Shown: one piece after another, positions 30,151 to 42,013 of the stretch
How positions within the stretch are numbered: the first letter of the stretch is position 1
Layout of the letters: each line of letters opens with the position of its first letter
DNA from: Pyropia yezoensis
Taxonomy: Eukaryota; Rhodophyta; Bangiophyceae; Bangiales; Bangiaceae
Reading direction: 5' to 3'
Assembly: GCA_009829735.1 (NCBI GenBank)
Contig: CM020620.1
Span: 2,731,447 to 2,795,446 of the forward strand
DNA length: 64,000 bases
Translations under genes and position numbers: made by a program
Notes under the pieces: model-generated
Database searches by the model: none
What the model saw: the letters and a program-made list of their open reading frames with translations, nothing else
Told to the model about the DNA's origin: nothing

Positions 30151-30320
30151 CTATCCGTCTGACACCAGTTGTTCACAACTCGGGTATGAGAGAAGGTTGC
30201 TTTAGGCAGCTTCTACGAGAGAGAAAACATGAGCTGGCAGAGGAGCTCGCCAGGAGTTCTCCCGTCTTGTCCAGTTTAGAAAAAACGGTACCCTCTTTCG
30301 GGGGGGGCGGGGGCACCAGT
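30151..30320 (+). repeat. Uninterrupted copy of the 5.9 kb repeat (empty site)
   Basis: It begins CTATCCGTCTGACACCAG, runs through TTCACAACTCGGG-TA-TGAGAGAAGGTTGC and ends with GGTACCCTCTTTCGGGGG and CACCAGT. The TA at 30185-30186 corresponds exactly to the pogo insertion point at 5938/6716. It is therefore the empty paralogous site. Confidence 0.75.
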
Positions 30321-30324
30321 CATT

Positions 30325-30400
30325 GCCCTACGCGAAGGGCCTACACTACGCGTAGGCCCTACGAGTAGGCCCTACCCTACGCGTAGGGCCTACGCGTAGC
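30325..30400. repeat. Palindromic array of TACGCGTA / GTAGGGCC units
   Basis: Five imperfect copies of CTACGCGTAGGCCCTA-like units lie side by side in both orientations over 76 bases. CTACGCGTAG itself is palindromic, so the array can fold in many ways. It directly follows the dispersed repeat and is about 220 bases beyond the stop of STT3. Confidence 0.75.
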
Positions 30401-30624
30401 CCCCCCCACGGAGATGAGGCACAGCCGACACCTGGCGGAGCCGGGAAGCGGGTGCAGCGCACCGGTCGTGTGCGGCCGAGACAACCAGGTGGATATCAAA
30501 ACGCCGTTTGTTTGCGATATTGAGTGTTTACGGATAATGGTGCGCCCAGAGAATGACGCGCGTCACGACATGGCCGAGTCACATCGTGAAGGTGGGGCCT
30601 GAAGGATGACACCCACCTCCCCAC
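30401..30624. other. Region 3' of STT3
   Basis: No gene seen; the STT3 transcript end should be here. Confidence 0.4.
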
Positions 30625-33185
30625 CTACATCCATCCCAAGTCGTCTGGCTTCTTCACCCTGTACAGGCGCACAATCCAGTTCTCGGACGTGAAGGCTTCC
30701 TCGAAGTACTTCAGCTTGATGTCCTTGACGCCGACCACCGTGTTCCGGACGCGGTCAAAGCCCGGTGGCTGGCCCGCCACCGTCGACATCTCATCAAAGC
30801 GGTAGTAGCAAAGCTTGTACAGTAGGGACTTCTTCAGTGCCTTGCCCGCACGTTCGTCCACCACGTAGGACCCCTGGTTGGACAGGTACTCCTTCTCATG
30901 GACAGACGGGTCCACCGAGCCGGGGATCCGCACCATCCACAAGAACTTGTTGATGTCGTCCGACGAGTAGCCAACGACACCCCCAAAAATGACGAGCACA
31001 TAGTCCACGTCCAGCTTGCGGGCAATGGCATAGGCCTGCGGCTCAGGCGCGTTCATCGCGCGGCCAACCGTTGCGATGTGACTATTATTCCACGTGTTGT
31101 TGTCCACAATGGTCGTGCGGTTGGCCATCCCTGACAGCTGGTACCCGTAATCCCACCAGCTCATCACCTTGGCGTCTTCCGGAGTGTTTTGACGCAGCCA
31201 GTAGTAAGCCTCGCGGTAGTCGTCAAAGAAGACGCGCTCCCCGTCGCGGCCACGAGCGCTAAGGACGACAGACGGGGACGAATACGCCTCAGACGTCACC
31301 CACACGCAATGACGCACGTACAGGATGAGCAACACGAGGGTTCCCAAAACCATAATCGCCGCCACATCCCGCCGGTGAATCGGAGGCAGCGAGCTCAAGG
31401 ATGGCACCGGCGGGCTAGATGATCGCGAGCCGCTATCCTCCGCAACCCGCCGCCGGCGGGCCTGGGAGGCCTGAGGCCTAGAGCGCCTACCACCGGCCGA
31501 TGCAGTGGCCACGCTCGCCGATGATGACGGCTGGGTACCTCCTCGGTGGCGCAGCCCAGATGACGGGGACGTGGCAGACGAGACAATCGACTCGGTGCCC
31601 GCAACGTCTTCCTCAGCAACAGCGCGGGTCGGTGCACATGACGCAATCGCGGCCACCGCCTCTGCCGGTGGTGCCCGCAGCACACGCATGTAGGTGGATA
31701 GGGTCGCCGACACACCAATGGCCGACAGGATCGCCGCAACGGGCGCCAGCACCAGCATCAGCCGCACCATCACGCCGGAGAAGTAGATGGCAAACGCACC
31801 GTACACAATGATGAACAGATTCTCATCCGTTGGATTGCGGAAGCAAAAGTAGAGGCCGACGGGGGTGAGGAAGGTGAGCGCGTGGAGGTCAAAAAAGTAC
31901 GAGCCCCACGCAGTCGGCTGGTGCTCCGACACAGACGCGATAATGGGGATGTTCTTGCTCGCGTACGTCGGGTCCAGCAACGAATAGAAGCGCCCCGTCC
32001 ACGGGCCAATGTAGCCCGTGACGGTGCCAAAGAAGGCGGCCACCCCAGCGATAACCAGGGCGGTCACCACGAGCAGCCGCCCGACTGCGCGGAAGACTCG
32101 CTCAGACGTAAAGCTCTGCACCCACCCCACCGCCGCATACAAGTTGATGAGCCCAAAGACGCCAAATGCGCCGAGGTGCTCGGAGCTCTGGACGGCATTG
32201 AAGCCCACAAAGCGGATTTGCATGGAGAGGAGGGTGCCGAGGACATAAAACGTGTTGTACGCAATGTACAGGCGCCGGGAGTAGCGCCCCGCCGCGAGCA
32301 TAACCAGCACATAGACGGGCACCAGGTTGATGATGAAGATGTAGCCGCCCCAGGCGGCGACCATGTACAGGTAAGACAGCGTGGCTGCCAAAGAAGCGAG
32401 CAGGGAACCCGTCTTGACGGCCCGAACAAACAGCCAAAAGGTCACCAGCAGCGCCGTAATCGCCACCCCCTCATTGTCATATGAGCCCGCCACGGAGCGC
32501 GAGATATAACCGGGGACAATGGAGATGAAGACGGCAGCCAGCAGGCCCGCTGAAGTGTCGGCCACGGACTGCGTCAGGGCATACGCGGCAAGAGCGGTGA
32601 GGCCCGAGAAAAAGGGCGCCGTCAGAACGCACACGTCCCGGATATCCACGTTGAATCCAAACGCGTGCAGGGCATGGTACATGGTCGCCGCCGTGTACAT
32701 AATCCCCGGGTACACCGTCCCGCCGACAATACGGCCCAGGGGGTACCAGGAGCGCCCATCAAACCAGTTCCAGAAGTCGTACGAGCCCCGCTCAACGAGC
32801 ACCCTGCGTCGCACAAGAAAAGGGGCGAAAAGGGACAAAAAAAAAAAAGGGAACGACAACGGCAGCAACTGGGTCAGAAACTACATCCACCAACCCCTTC
32901 TGGAGCAGTCACGCAGACTGTCAGAGCACCCAGGACGGCAGCCAACGCAGGGGCTCCACCCGTCGGAACCCGACGGAAATCTGGGCGCACACAAGGCGAC
33001 GTGGCGAGGCGCCCCACGTACCTGGTAGCCCGAAAGTTGAACCACGGATCAAACTCGTGGATGATGCTCTCGTAGCGGAGCACCGAGAAGAGGCGGGTGG
33101 AAAACGCCACCGCGCAGATGAGGGCAAGGATGAGCGACCGCAGCACCACCTCTTGCTGGCCCGTACTGGGCATTCGCAAGCCCAT
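30625..33185 (-). CDS. STT3: STT3, catalytic subunit of oligosaccharyltransferase (two exons)
   Basis: In the ER membrane it transfers the lipid-linked glycan to Asn in N-x-S/T sites. Exon 1 is 33185-33022 and exon 2 is 32803-30625, with a 218-base GTACGT...CAG phase-2 intron; the protein is about 780 residues, within the family range. Seen: the first acidic motif [10 protein letters not shown] (about 43-52), about a dozen hydrophobic helices, the [12 protein letters not shown] loop, the [10 protein letters not shown] catalytic-domain motif (about 602) followed by [10 protein letters not shown], and [11 protein letters not shown]. The splice restores [19 protein letters not shown] as in the family. 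A Ser/Arg-rich loop of about 90 residues (31380-31660) is longer than in most orthologs. The ATG at 33185 was chosen; the frame stays open to 33458, but those residues are Pro/Arg-rich. Confidence 0.96.
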
Positions 33186-33750
33186 CGTGGGGGGCCCCGC
33201 CGTCGCGGCCGCGGCGGCAGCGGCGGAACAGAGGCGCCCAACAACCGGGGCCCACGCAGCACGCTCCGACTCCGCGCGCGGTGGTCGAACAGGAATCGGC
33301 GAAGACGTGGCCGGCAGGGTGCAAACCCGCGGCGCCGTCGACGGCGCCCGCGCGGCTTCCCCGAGTCCCGGATGCAGCACTTTCCGTCGGCGATGACGGG
33401 GGGGGACGGCGGGCGGCGGAGGCAATGGCGCAGACGTGACGGCGCTGCTGCGAGACACGCCGAGAAAGAGCTGGTGGCAGCTCGATCAAGGCGGGCGCTT
33501 GAGCCGGGCTTACACTCGAAGAAGTCTCACATTCGTTCGCAAGCACGCATTACGGTAAGTATTTGGATTCATTCCCATCCACAGCTGCCCCTGGGTCGGG
33601 GAGGGGCCGTCGCGCAGTCGGAGTCCCACCGCCCGCAAGACGGCCGGACGGCCGGCCGGCCGGCGTTAGAGGCGTCTGCCGCCAGCTGGCGGAAGACGCC
33701 TGCGCCTGCAGGCGCGGGCGCGGCAGGGGCTCCGCCCACGGCGGCCACAG
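33186..33750. other. Upstream region of STT3
   Basis: It holds the STT3 promoter and the 3' side of the protease gene. A palindromic GGCCGGCCGG run lies at 33646-33663. No gene seen. Confidence 0.4.
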
Positions 33751-35862
33751 TCAGGCCGCGGCGCCCCCTTTCGCCTCGTCAGCGGGGCTGGTAGCGCTGA
33801 CGGTGCCTGCCGCTACTGGCGGCGGCGGCTGCGGCAGCGGCAGCTCAGCCGCCCGCGCCGGTGCCGGCACGCCGCCGTCGGCGGCGGCGTCTGTTGCCAT
33901 CGGCAGGCCCACCGCGACAGCGCGGCGGCGGCGGCGGACCACTACCCCCCCCCCCACCGCCGCCACCGCCGCGGCGGCCAGGCCGCCCGCCGCGCCCAGC
34001 GCCACAGCCAGCGTCTGGCCGCCGCCGCCGCCGCCGCCGCCGCTGCCGCTGCGGTCGCCGCCGGAAGCAGACGGGCTGGCGGCGGGGGCGGCACCCGTCG
34101 CGCCCGTTGCGCGCACCCCCCCTGTCGTCCCTGGCGGGGGCGCCGTCCCCCCCCCCCCCACCAGCCCGTCAACCCACGCCGCGTAGGTAGACAGGCGGGT
34201 GTAGACGGTCGGCTGGCGGGGCCCCGCGCAGCCCGACGAAAAGCTGGTGAGCCCCACAATGACAAACAGCCGCCGCCCGTCGGGGGCGGTGGCCGACTGG
34301 TACAGCGGCCCGCCGCTGTCACCGTTGCACGCGTCACAGCCGCCGCCGTCGAAGCCCGCGCACAGGTGGGCGGCCGGGCTGAGGAGGGCGCCCATGGGGG
34401 TGCCCCCCAGCAGATGCCCAGACAGCTGCTCGGCGCACACCGCGGGCGGCACGACGCGCACGTCGACGGAGCGCCCGTCCGGGTGGCGGGGGCGCCACCC
34501 TTGGGACGGGTTCCCAAAACCCGCCACCCGCACCCCAGACCCGGCCGCGGGCGCAGCAGCGTCGTGGTTGACCGCCGCCGGCCTGAAGGCGGTCGGCGGC
34601 GCCCCCGCGCCGCCCGCCGGATCCTCTGACGGGTAGCCCGGCGCGTCGGCGGCGAGGAACACCACCGCCACGTCGGCGGTGAAGAGGTTGGGGGAAAAGT
34701 CGGGGTGGGCAACCACCCGCTCCACGGGGACGGTGCGCATGGCGGCGGTCGCCGCCGCCGTTCGGGGCGCCGGGTGGGGCTCCGCCGGCAGCGTGGCAAC
34801 GACATGCCCGGGTGCGACGCCGCAGTGGGCGGCGGTGAGCACAGCCCGGGGGGAGATGAGGCAGCCGGTGCAGGTGCTGCTGGGGCCCCGCACATGGACC
34901 ACAAACGACCGCGCGATCGGGTCGAGCAGGCGGGTGCCCCCGACGACCCGAACAGTGGGGGTGGGCGCGGCGGGCGGCATTGCCGCCCACAGGCGGGGAT
35001 TGTCGTCGGCCGCGATGGGGTGGCGCACGGGGTGCGTGGCCATGGCCGCAGCCGGTCTTGGCGGGCGTGCCGCCCCCTGCGTCTCGTCGTCAAACATATC
35101 GTCCAACGCCGCCAGATCCCTTCCCCACGGACCCGCTTGTTGCCCAGACGCTGCAGAGGGGCTCCGCACCGCCCGGCTCAGCGAAGGTGTCCCCGCCTCC
35201 AGCACCTCCCCATCCCCTCCCAGCCGGATATCCCGAAGCGGGCACGCCGGCTCGACCGGCTCGAGAACAAGATGCACCTGGGCGGGGCAAATCCCCCCCG
35301 CGCCGCCCGCACTAACGTTGGCCGTTACGACAAGGTCCACCGTGACGGGGTAGGCAAGGATGGCGCCGAGCCCAGCCACAAAGATGGTCTGCCCCCCCCG
35401 CAACTGCACCGGCTTGGCGGGCCGTACGGCACGGGCGGAAAGGACCGCGGCCGCCGCAGCGGCGGCGGCCGTAGTGGCGGTGCCGTTGACCACCGCCGCC
35501 CCAGGCTGTGTGGCGGCGCCGCCGTCCGCTGGCGGCTGCTGCGTCGGCGACAGCGAGAGGGTGACGTTAAAGGTGGGGCCCACAGCCCACGCGCCCACCT
35601 CCCAGTGAAAGTAGCACGGGCACGTCACCCCGGTGCGGCGGAGTACCACACCAGGGCGGCACACCCGGTAGGTGTTGACGGTGATCCTGGCAGAGGTGGG
35701 CGGGGCGCCCGCGGCGGCATCGTCACCAGGCGAGGCCCTCGGGGGTAGTGGCAGGTGGCCGGCGGTGGGGGGGGCGCCGCCGCCGCCAGCGAGAGCGGAG
35801 GCGGCGGCTGTGGACGTGGCACAGGCCACCCACAGCACCAAGGTGAGGGTGACCAGGACCAT
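33751..35862 (-). CDS. Membrane-anchored trypsin-like serine protease (S1)
   Basis: The intronless gene encodes 703 residues. The start at 35862 begins a signal peptide (MVLVTLTLVLWVACATSTAA). Residues 70-270 form an unrecognised N-terminal region with a cysteine pair (CPCYFHW) and Ala-rich loops. The S1 domain covers about 290-585: LTAAHC (His about 344), ADVAVVFL (Asp about 397) and CNGDSGGPLY (Ser about 515), the full catalytic triad. VRVVGG precedes it as a possible activation site. After a Gly/Ser linker, a hydrophobic helix (about 615-640) is followed by VVVRRRRR, a type I membrane anchor, and a short Pro-rich tail. It is likely at the plasma membrane or in the secretory pathway. Specificity is unknown. 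An ATG at 35961 would spoil the signal peptide. Confidence 0.88.
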   Translation of the reverse strand: MVLVTLTLVLWVACATSTAAASALAGGGGAPPTAGHLPLPPRASPGDDAAAGAPPTSARITVNTYRVCRPGVVLRRTGVTCPCYFHWEVGAWAVGPTFNVTLSLSPTQQPPADGGAATQPGAAVVNGTATTAAAAAAAAVLSARAVRPAKPVQLRGGQTIFVAGLGAILAYPVTVDLVVTANVSAGGAGGICPAQVHLVLEPVEPACPLRDIRLGGDGEVLEAGTPSLSRAVRSPSAASGQQAGPWGRDLAALDDMFDDETQGAARPPRPAAAMATHPVRHPIAADDNPRLWAAMPPAAPTPTVRVVGGTRLLDPIARSFVVHVRGPSSTCTGCLISPRAVLTAAHCGVAPGHVVATLPAEPHPAPRTAAATAAMRTVPVERVVAHPDFSPNLFTADVAVVFLAADAPGYPSEDPAGGAGAPPTAFRPAAVNHDAAAPAAGSGVRVAGFGNPSQGWRPRHPDGRSVDVRVVPPAVCAEQLSGHLLGGTPMGALLSPAAHLCAGFDGGGCDACNGDSGGPLYQSATAPDGRRLFVIVGLTSFSSGCAGPRQPTVYTRLSTYAAWVDGLVGGGGTAPPPGTTGGVRATGATGAAPAASPSASGGDRSGSGGGGGGGGQTLAVALGAAGGLAAAAVAAVGGGVVVRRRRRAVAVGLPMATDAAADGGVPAPARAAELPLPQPPPPVAAGTVSATSPADEAKGGAAA

Positions 35863-37172
35863 CGCACCGGCTATGGTCCTGGGGGGGGAGACAGGATAAC
35901 CCTTCGGAAATGCCTGCCGGGAACGACCCCCCGGGAGGTGGCGGTGACGAATCCCTACCATGGTTGCCCGTCACAGCCGATGTCGTGTGCACAAGGCAAG
36001 ACGACTCTGACGAACGCCAGACGCTCGCACCTGTGAAGGCCGGGAGCAGTGGCCGCTGGGCGCTCTCAAGAGGAGCAGGAGGTCCTCGGCAAGCGGGACT
36101 TCTTGGCAGGGACCGGGACCCTCCCTCTGTATCTCTCTGCAGCCGTGGGGCTCTCAAACCGCCACCATCGAGAGCCGTCCCTGACTACCATCAGGAGCCG
36201 TCTCTGGCTGTATAGCCCAAAGGCATGCCCCAGGCGACGCGAGAGGCGCGGCAGTCAGAGAGATGAACGCGGCGTGGGACGCCCGCAAGGCGATTGGACG
36301 CCGTCGTGCCCATTGGCAGGCGGGGCACGTGTGATGCACAGAGAGGGCGGCGGCTGTTGCCAGGCCGCGCGTGGTGGCGGGCCAAGCCGCGGGTAGCGAA
36401 CTGCGGCGGGATTCCAGTGGGCACACTTTGGAGGTGCCTGCTGTAACGGGATTCCAGGACACCAGGTCGTGCATTGTCCAGGCCAAGGTTCTGGCGAGAA
36501 CCCATCCATTGATGGCCAAGCCCAGGGAGGGGCGAGCGAGCGAGCAGGCGAGCACCCCGTGCGTCGCGCCACCCGCCACACGCGGTCGCCGACGGCATCG
36601 CGGCCCGACATGGGACCCAACCCACCCGTGCGTCCTTCATCACATCCCCCACGGCCGTCATCTCCCAAGTGCCGCGGGCCCCTTGCCAGGCGTGCGCTTG
36701 CGCACCATCCATCTCCTGGCTTGCAGATAGGTTTGGGAGATCGCACTCCTCACACTGGCGGTAAACCGAGGGACAGGTGCAATCCAGTTCGGTCATTTGA
36801 TCGGCATCTTTTCGACACGATCACCACACTGGCCACATGTCGACGGATGAGAGGTGTTGTGCAAGAGAATCATAGGTCATTGCGACGACCATTGATGCGC
36901 TTTTTGGAATTGGGGTGGCACGAAGCGCGACGGGGCCGGACGCGCGCCAAGGCTCGGCCGCCACGGCTGACCAAAACAGCCTGCGTCTGGGCACTGGCGA
37001 CCTTTCCTGGCGTTCTCGCCCTCGTCTCCCCCACCGGCGCTTCTCGCCACCCCCTCCCCCCCTCCCCCCCCCCGGCACCCTCCCCTGCGGCTTCCCGTCC
37101 CGCGCGTGCCCCCCCCGGTTGTCGTGCTGCTTGCTGTCTGGGTACCCGCCTGTTCCCCCAGTGTTGCCCGCC
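35863..37172. other. Divergent intergenic region
   Basis: It lies between the protease gene (leftward) and the Snf2 gene (rightward) and should hold both promoters. Long frames in 36150-36800 overlap on both strands and have no recognisable family. The Snf2 frame is open back to 36915, but that part is Arg/Pro-rich. Confidence 0.4.
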
Positions 37173-37298
37173 ATGCGCCCCCTCCCGTCCATCCAGTCCC
37201 TCCTTGGCATTGCCACCTCATCGGATGAGGACGACGCGGCGCCGGCCGACGGCGGTGGCGACCGCCCACCCGGCGGCATTGCGGCGACGACGGTGCCC

Positions 37299-37335
<37 letters not shown>

Positions 37336-38062
37336 CGGCGGTGGCGTCACCAAGAGCTGGCACCGTCGCGCGCCCGGTGGTGCTGGGCAGCGATGACGAC
37401 ACGCTGCCGCCGACGCCTCCGCCCGCGGTGGGGAGCGACGACGAAACGCTGCCACCAGCGTCTCCGCCCGCGTTGGGGAGCGACGACGAAACGCTGCCGC
37501 CGACGCCTCCGCCCGCGGCGGGCGGCAAAGATGGCACCAGGGAGCCGTCAACGGCGGCGGCGGCGGTACCACCGCCCGCGGTGGCAGGGCGGCAGCCCTG
37601 CTTGGAGCGCATGAGCAGCGACGCAGAGACGGTGACGTCCGTGCCGTCGCCGCTCGGCGGGTCGCCGGCGCGGCGGCCCCGTTCATCCCCGCCGGGGGGT
37701 GGGGCACCGCCGTCGGTCGCCGCCGTCGCTGGTCGCCCAGGCGACGGTGGCCCACGGGGGGGCGGGGCGGCAGCCCGTCGTGGCGTCAGCGGCGGCGGCG
37801 GCAGCGGTGGGGGTGGCGGCCACAGCGGCTCAAGGAGGGGTTACGGCCCCGCCGGCGTTGATGCGAGCAGCAATGACGGCGACTCTGACACAACCCTCCC
37901 CCCTCCGCGGACAGACTGGACGTTTTCCGCCGCGGAGATTGCGGCCGTGCAGGTCGACCCCGACCGCTCCGCGGCGGCCACCGCCGCCGCTGCCGCCATT
38001 GCGAGACAGCAGGTGCGGGACGAGCGGGGGGCCTACCATGCGGTGGGTGGCGCTCCCTCGTT

Positions 38063-38099
<37 letters not shown>

Positions 38100-40761
38100 A
38101 CGTCCGGGTCATCTTGTGATGACGGGGCGGCGGCAAGGGGGGCGGTGGCGGGTGGGGAGGGGGAAGGGGGCGCCGTCGTAGCCGCCGCAGCGGCGCCTCG
38201 CACCGCCCGGCGCTCCCGACGTGCGGCGGGCCCCGATGACGGCGGTGACGGCCGGGGTAGCGGCGGCGTTGGCCGTGGCGGCGGCGTCGTACGGCGGCGT
38301 CGGCGGCGGGTGGCCGACGCTGGTGTCGGCCAGCAGACAGACGCGGCGGCATCCGAGGCTGCGGCAGCCGCCAAGGAGTGGCAGCTGGTTCTCCCCCGCC
38401 CGTCCGAGTACCCCTTCCCGCGGATGGCCAAGGCGGTGGAGGGCGGCAGCGCGGGATCCACAGTCGGGCCGCTGGTGCTCACTGCCCCCGCTGGGGCGGT
38501 CGTTCGAGCTCCCACTCCCCCCCAAGCGGTGGTACCCAGCCGCGTGCACGGCTTTCTCCTACCCTACCAGCGGGAGGGGGTGTCCTTCCTGTACGGTCTC
38601 TACGCGCAGGGGGTGGGTGGCCTGCTGGCAGATGACATGGGCCTCGGCAAAACGGTGATGGCGGCCGTTTTTCTGTGCGCCGCCCTCAGAGGGTATCCCC
38701 GCGAAGGCCCATCCGCCGCCGCCGCGCCGGTGCGCCCGTCAGGGCGCCATCGGGTAGGCCTACTTGTGGTGCCCACCAGTGTGCGAGACAACTGGCGAAA
38801 AGAGCTGGCCATCTGGACGCCTCTCCGCGTGGCTGCCTTCTCGCGGTCCGCCGAGGCGACCATTGAGACGGACCTGCGCGCTGGAAAGCTGGATGTGGTG
38901 GTCGTTGGCTACGAAGCCCTCGTTGGCCGCACCGAGGCGTTTTTCCGTCGCATCCGGTGGGCGTTGCTGGTCCTCGACGAGGTCCACCGGGTCAAGAACC
39001 ACGCGCGCAAGGCGTTTGAGGTGCTGGACAAGGCGCTGGCGGGGGTGCCCCTTCGGTACGGCTTGACCGGAACGCCTGTGCAGAACAACCTCCGCGAGCT
39101 CCACACCCTCCTCTCCGTACTGGTCCGCAATGGCCGGTGGCCCGAGTGGAAGTCGTTCAAGCGGCGGTACGTGGATGCCATCACTTCCGGCCGTGCCCCT
39201 GGCGCGACGCCCGCCGCGCAAGAGGCTGGCCGCGCGGCTGTGCTGCGGCTGCGCAACCGCCTGCTGGCTCGCTTCATGCTGCGGCGGGACAAGGCGCTCA
39301 TCCAGGACAAGCTGCACGGCAAGGATGACCAAGTTTTTAGCATGCAGATGGCGCCGGGGGGTCTGCAGGCGGAGGCCTACCGCGCCTTCCTTTCAATGTA
39401 CGACGTGGAGCTGCTGCGGCGTGGCAGGGAGCCTTGTGACTGTGGGTCGGAGATTGGGCGTGCCAACTGTTGCTACACACACCCGACCAGCCCTGACGAG
39501 CTGGCCCGCTCCCCGCTGTGGGTGACTCTCCACGAGGCTAAATACGACGGAGCCGCGTGTCCCCTGTGTCCCTATTGCGTCACGTTACTGGCGGTGAGTT
39601 CGGCCATGCGCCTCGCTGACCACGTGCTGCTCCTGCGGCCGCGGCCGGACGACACGCCCGAGGGGCAAGCCCGCGACCGTGCGCTGTGTGCCTACCTGTT
39701 TCCAAACGTGCCCCACCTCAACCCGCCGCCGCCTATGGCTGACGACGACGACGTTGGGGGCGGCAGTGGCGGAAGCGGTGGGATTGTGACCACCGGCGGC
39801 GTGGGCACCGTAGGGGAGTTCCTGTTCCAGACGGACATTCGGTATTGCATTAAGATACGGTCGGTGGCCTACCTGCTGGACCGCTTCCGACGGGACGGTC
39901 ACAAGACCATCATCTTCAGCGAGAAGGTGCGTCTTCTCGAGTGTCTGGAGAACTACCTCACCACCGCCAACTATTCCTTCCTCACCTTTACCGGCCGCGT
40001 CCGCGCCGACGCACGACAGGAGATGATTGCCAAATTCAACTCCGACCCGACGGTGATGGTGCTGCTCATGTCGACCAAGGCGGGTGGCGTCGGGCTGTCG
40101 GTCACGTCCGCCTCCCGGGTCATCCTCTTTGATATTTCGTGGAACCCGACGTCAGACCTGCAGGCGCAGGACCGGGCGTACCGGCTGGGCCAGACGCGGA
40201 AAGTCAAGGTGTACCGCCTGCTCACCGCCCACACGGTGGAGGAGTACCAGTACCGGCGGCAGCTCGCCAAGCAGCAGCTGTCCGTCACGGTGCTGGATGA
40301 CCCGGACCAGGAGGCGCTCGGCGCGGGCGACGGCGAGGTGGGGTGTGCCAACCTTTTTTCGCTCGCCGCCAAGGGGCTGGGCATCGTCCCTGGTGGAGCA
40401 TCGACGCCTGCGACGGGGGGCGCCACCGCCACCGCCGCTGGGCGGGGGGGCGCGGCGGCCGCCGTGGGGGGCCCCGTGGCGGTCCCGTTTGGGTCGTCGG
40501 CCCCCCCCGCCACCGGGGCGGCGGCGGGGGTGTCGCCGCCGGGCAGTGACCCCGCCCCCGAGCCGCTCTCCACCCAGCAGTACATGGAGGCGCTGGGGGG
40601 GGTGGACGACCCGCTGCTGACGGCGGCCGCCGCCGCCGCGTCCACTGTTGGTGCCGCCCGTGCTCGCCCCTGTCTGCCGCCCGACGCCGTACCCGAGCTC
40701 CTCGAAGTCCGTCCTGAACACGTGGAGCGGGGCAGCTCCGATGACGAGCCGAGCGGCGGCA

Positions 40762-40801
<40 letters not shown>

Positions 40802-41552
40802 CGCCAACGGCGGCCGCGCCCACCGGCGGGCGGGCGTTCGCTTTGCGTCGACCCCACCCATGACGGCGCCGTCACCCGCGCCGTCACCCTCTTTCCCTTC
40901 CGGCGCACACACCACCGGCTCGCCTCCCCGCCCGCCCCCCCCCCCCCCCCCCCCCCCCCCCCGCCGCGTCGGCGATGGAACCCCCCCCCCCGCCAGCAGC
41001 AGCGACGCCGACAGCGACGACCTGCTGGGCCTCCTCCCCCCCGACGCGCGCACCCGCGCGGCGGTGCCCGAGACGCAGGCCGTCACCGACTACCTGTGCG
41101 TCGCGGGCGCCGGCGGCGCGACGCACGTCAACACCAGCACCGACCCGGCCAAGGCCGGCGTCATCCGCGCGTACAATGACGTGCGGCGGCCAGCGCGGCG
41201 GGCGCCGCGGCCCGCCTTTGAGGGCGACACCTCGGACGACAGTGACGCGGCGACGCCGGCGGCGGCGCCGTCCCGTCGTGGTGGTGCGGTACCAGGTGGT
41301 ACCCGCCGGGGGGCGGCGGAACGGGCTGGGGCGGCTGCGCCGGCGGCGGCCGCAGCCACGGCGGCGGGCACGGCTGGCGCCTCGCCGACCGCGGCGGGCG
41401 GCGGGGGGCGGCGGGGGGCGGCGGCGGCGGCGGCTGCCGCCGTGGCCGCGCCGCGGGCGGCACCGCGGGCGGCGGCCATGCGGCGCCCCCCCCCAAAGAG
41501 CGCCCGCACGGGCGGCGCGTTTGTCACCGTCTCCAAGCGGAAACGGCATTGA
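37173..41552 (+). CDS. Snf2-family ATPase, ERCC6L2-like
   Basis: It is a DNA-dependent ATPase/translocase of the chromatin-remodelling or repair type, expected in the nucleus. The intronless gene encodes 1,459 residues. The core begins LLPYQREGVSFLYGL; then DDMGLGKT (about 487), VVPTSVRDNWRKEL, LDEVHRVKNH (about 602), LTGTPVQNN (about 631), TKAGGVGLSV and QAQDRAYRLGQ (about 1000). VEEYQYRRQLAKQQL after motif VI resembles ERCC6L2 and Rad26-type proteins. Between the two RecA lobes (about 753-803) is an insert with eight cysteines (CDCG, NCCYTH, CPLCPYC), suggesting zinc binding. The N-terminal 450 residues are acidic and Ser/Gly-rich, and the C-terminal 400 are low complexity with a poly-Pro run; the tail ends in KRKRH. 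The ATG at 37173 starts an acidic TSSDEDD stretch. Confidence 0.9.
40935..40962. repeat. C28 homopolymer inside the Snf2 gene
   Basis: Twenty-eight C in a row encode poly-Pro in the low-complexity tail. The length is likely to vary between clones or assemblies, which would shift the frame of the last 200 residues. Confidence 0.9.
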
Positions 41553-42013
41553 CATGGCCGCGACACCCTAGGGGGCGGTTTGTACCGGCAGGGGGGAGGG
41601 AGGGAGGGGGTTGGCACGGTGGGATGCGGCGGCCGTCCTGTCTGGTCTGGTCTGTCACGAGCAAGCGCGTGATGGGGGGGGAAGGGGTGGAAGCGGGGGC
41701 GATGGGTTTTCTGGGTCGTTGGGCCCCCGCGGGCGGGGACCGCCGCCGCCGCCTGCCCAAGAGGGCTGCTGTTGGAAAGAAGCAAAAGGGGTTTGTGCAT
41801 GGCCGCTGGGGAGCGGGAGGGGGGCGGCGCGGCGGGAGGCGGCACAGAGCGGCACAGACGGCACTCGCCCAGACGGCCCGTGGCCATGCAGCTGCGCAAA
41901 GGACCCATTTTGGCAACGGGCCGCCACACGGCCGCCGCCCGCTGGCTCTGCTTGCCGCATAGCGACCGTATGAAGCTCGCCCCCCCCCCCCACCCGCCGC
42001 GCAGCGGGTAGCG
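41553..42013. other. Intergenic between convergent genes
   Basis: It lies between the stops of the Snf2 and amidase genes. G-rich; no gene or repeat recognised. Confidence 0.45.

Noticed and set aside
36915..37172. In-frame extension of the Snf2 gene
   Set aside because: Composition is Arg/Pro-rich and unlike the acidic N-terminus starting at 37173.
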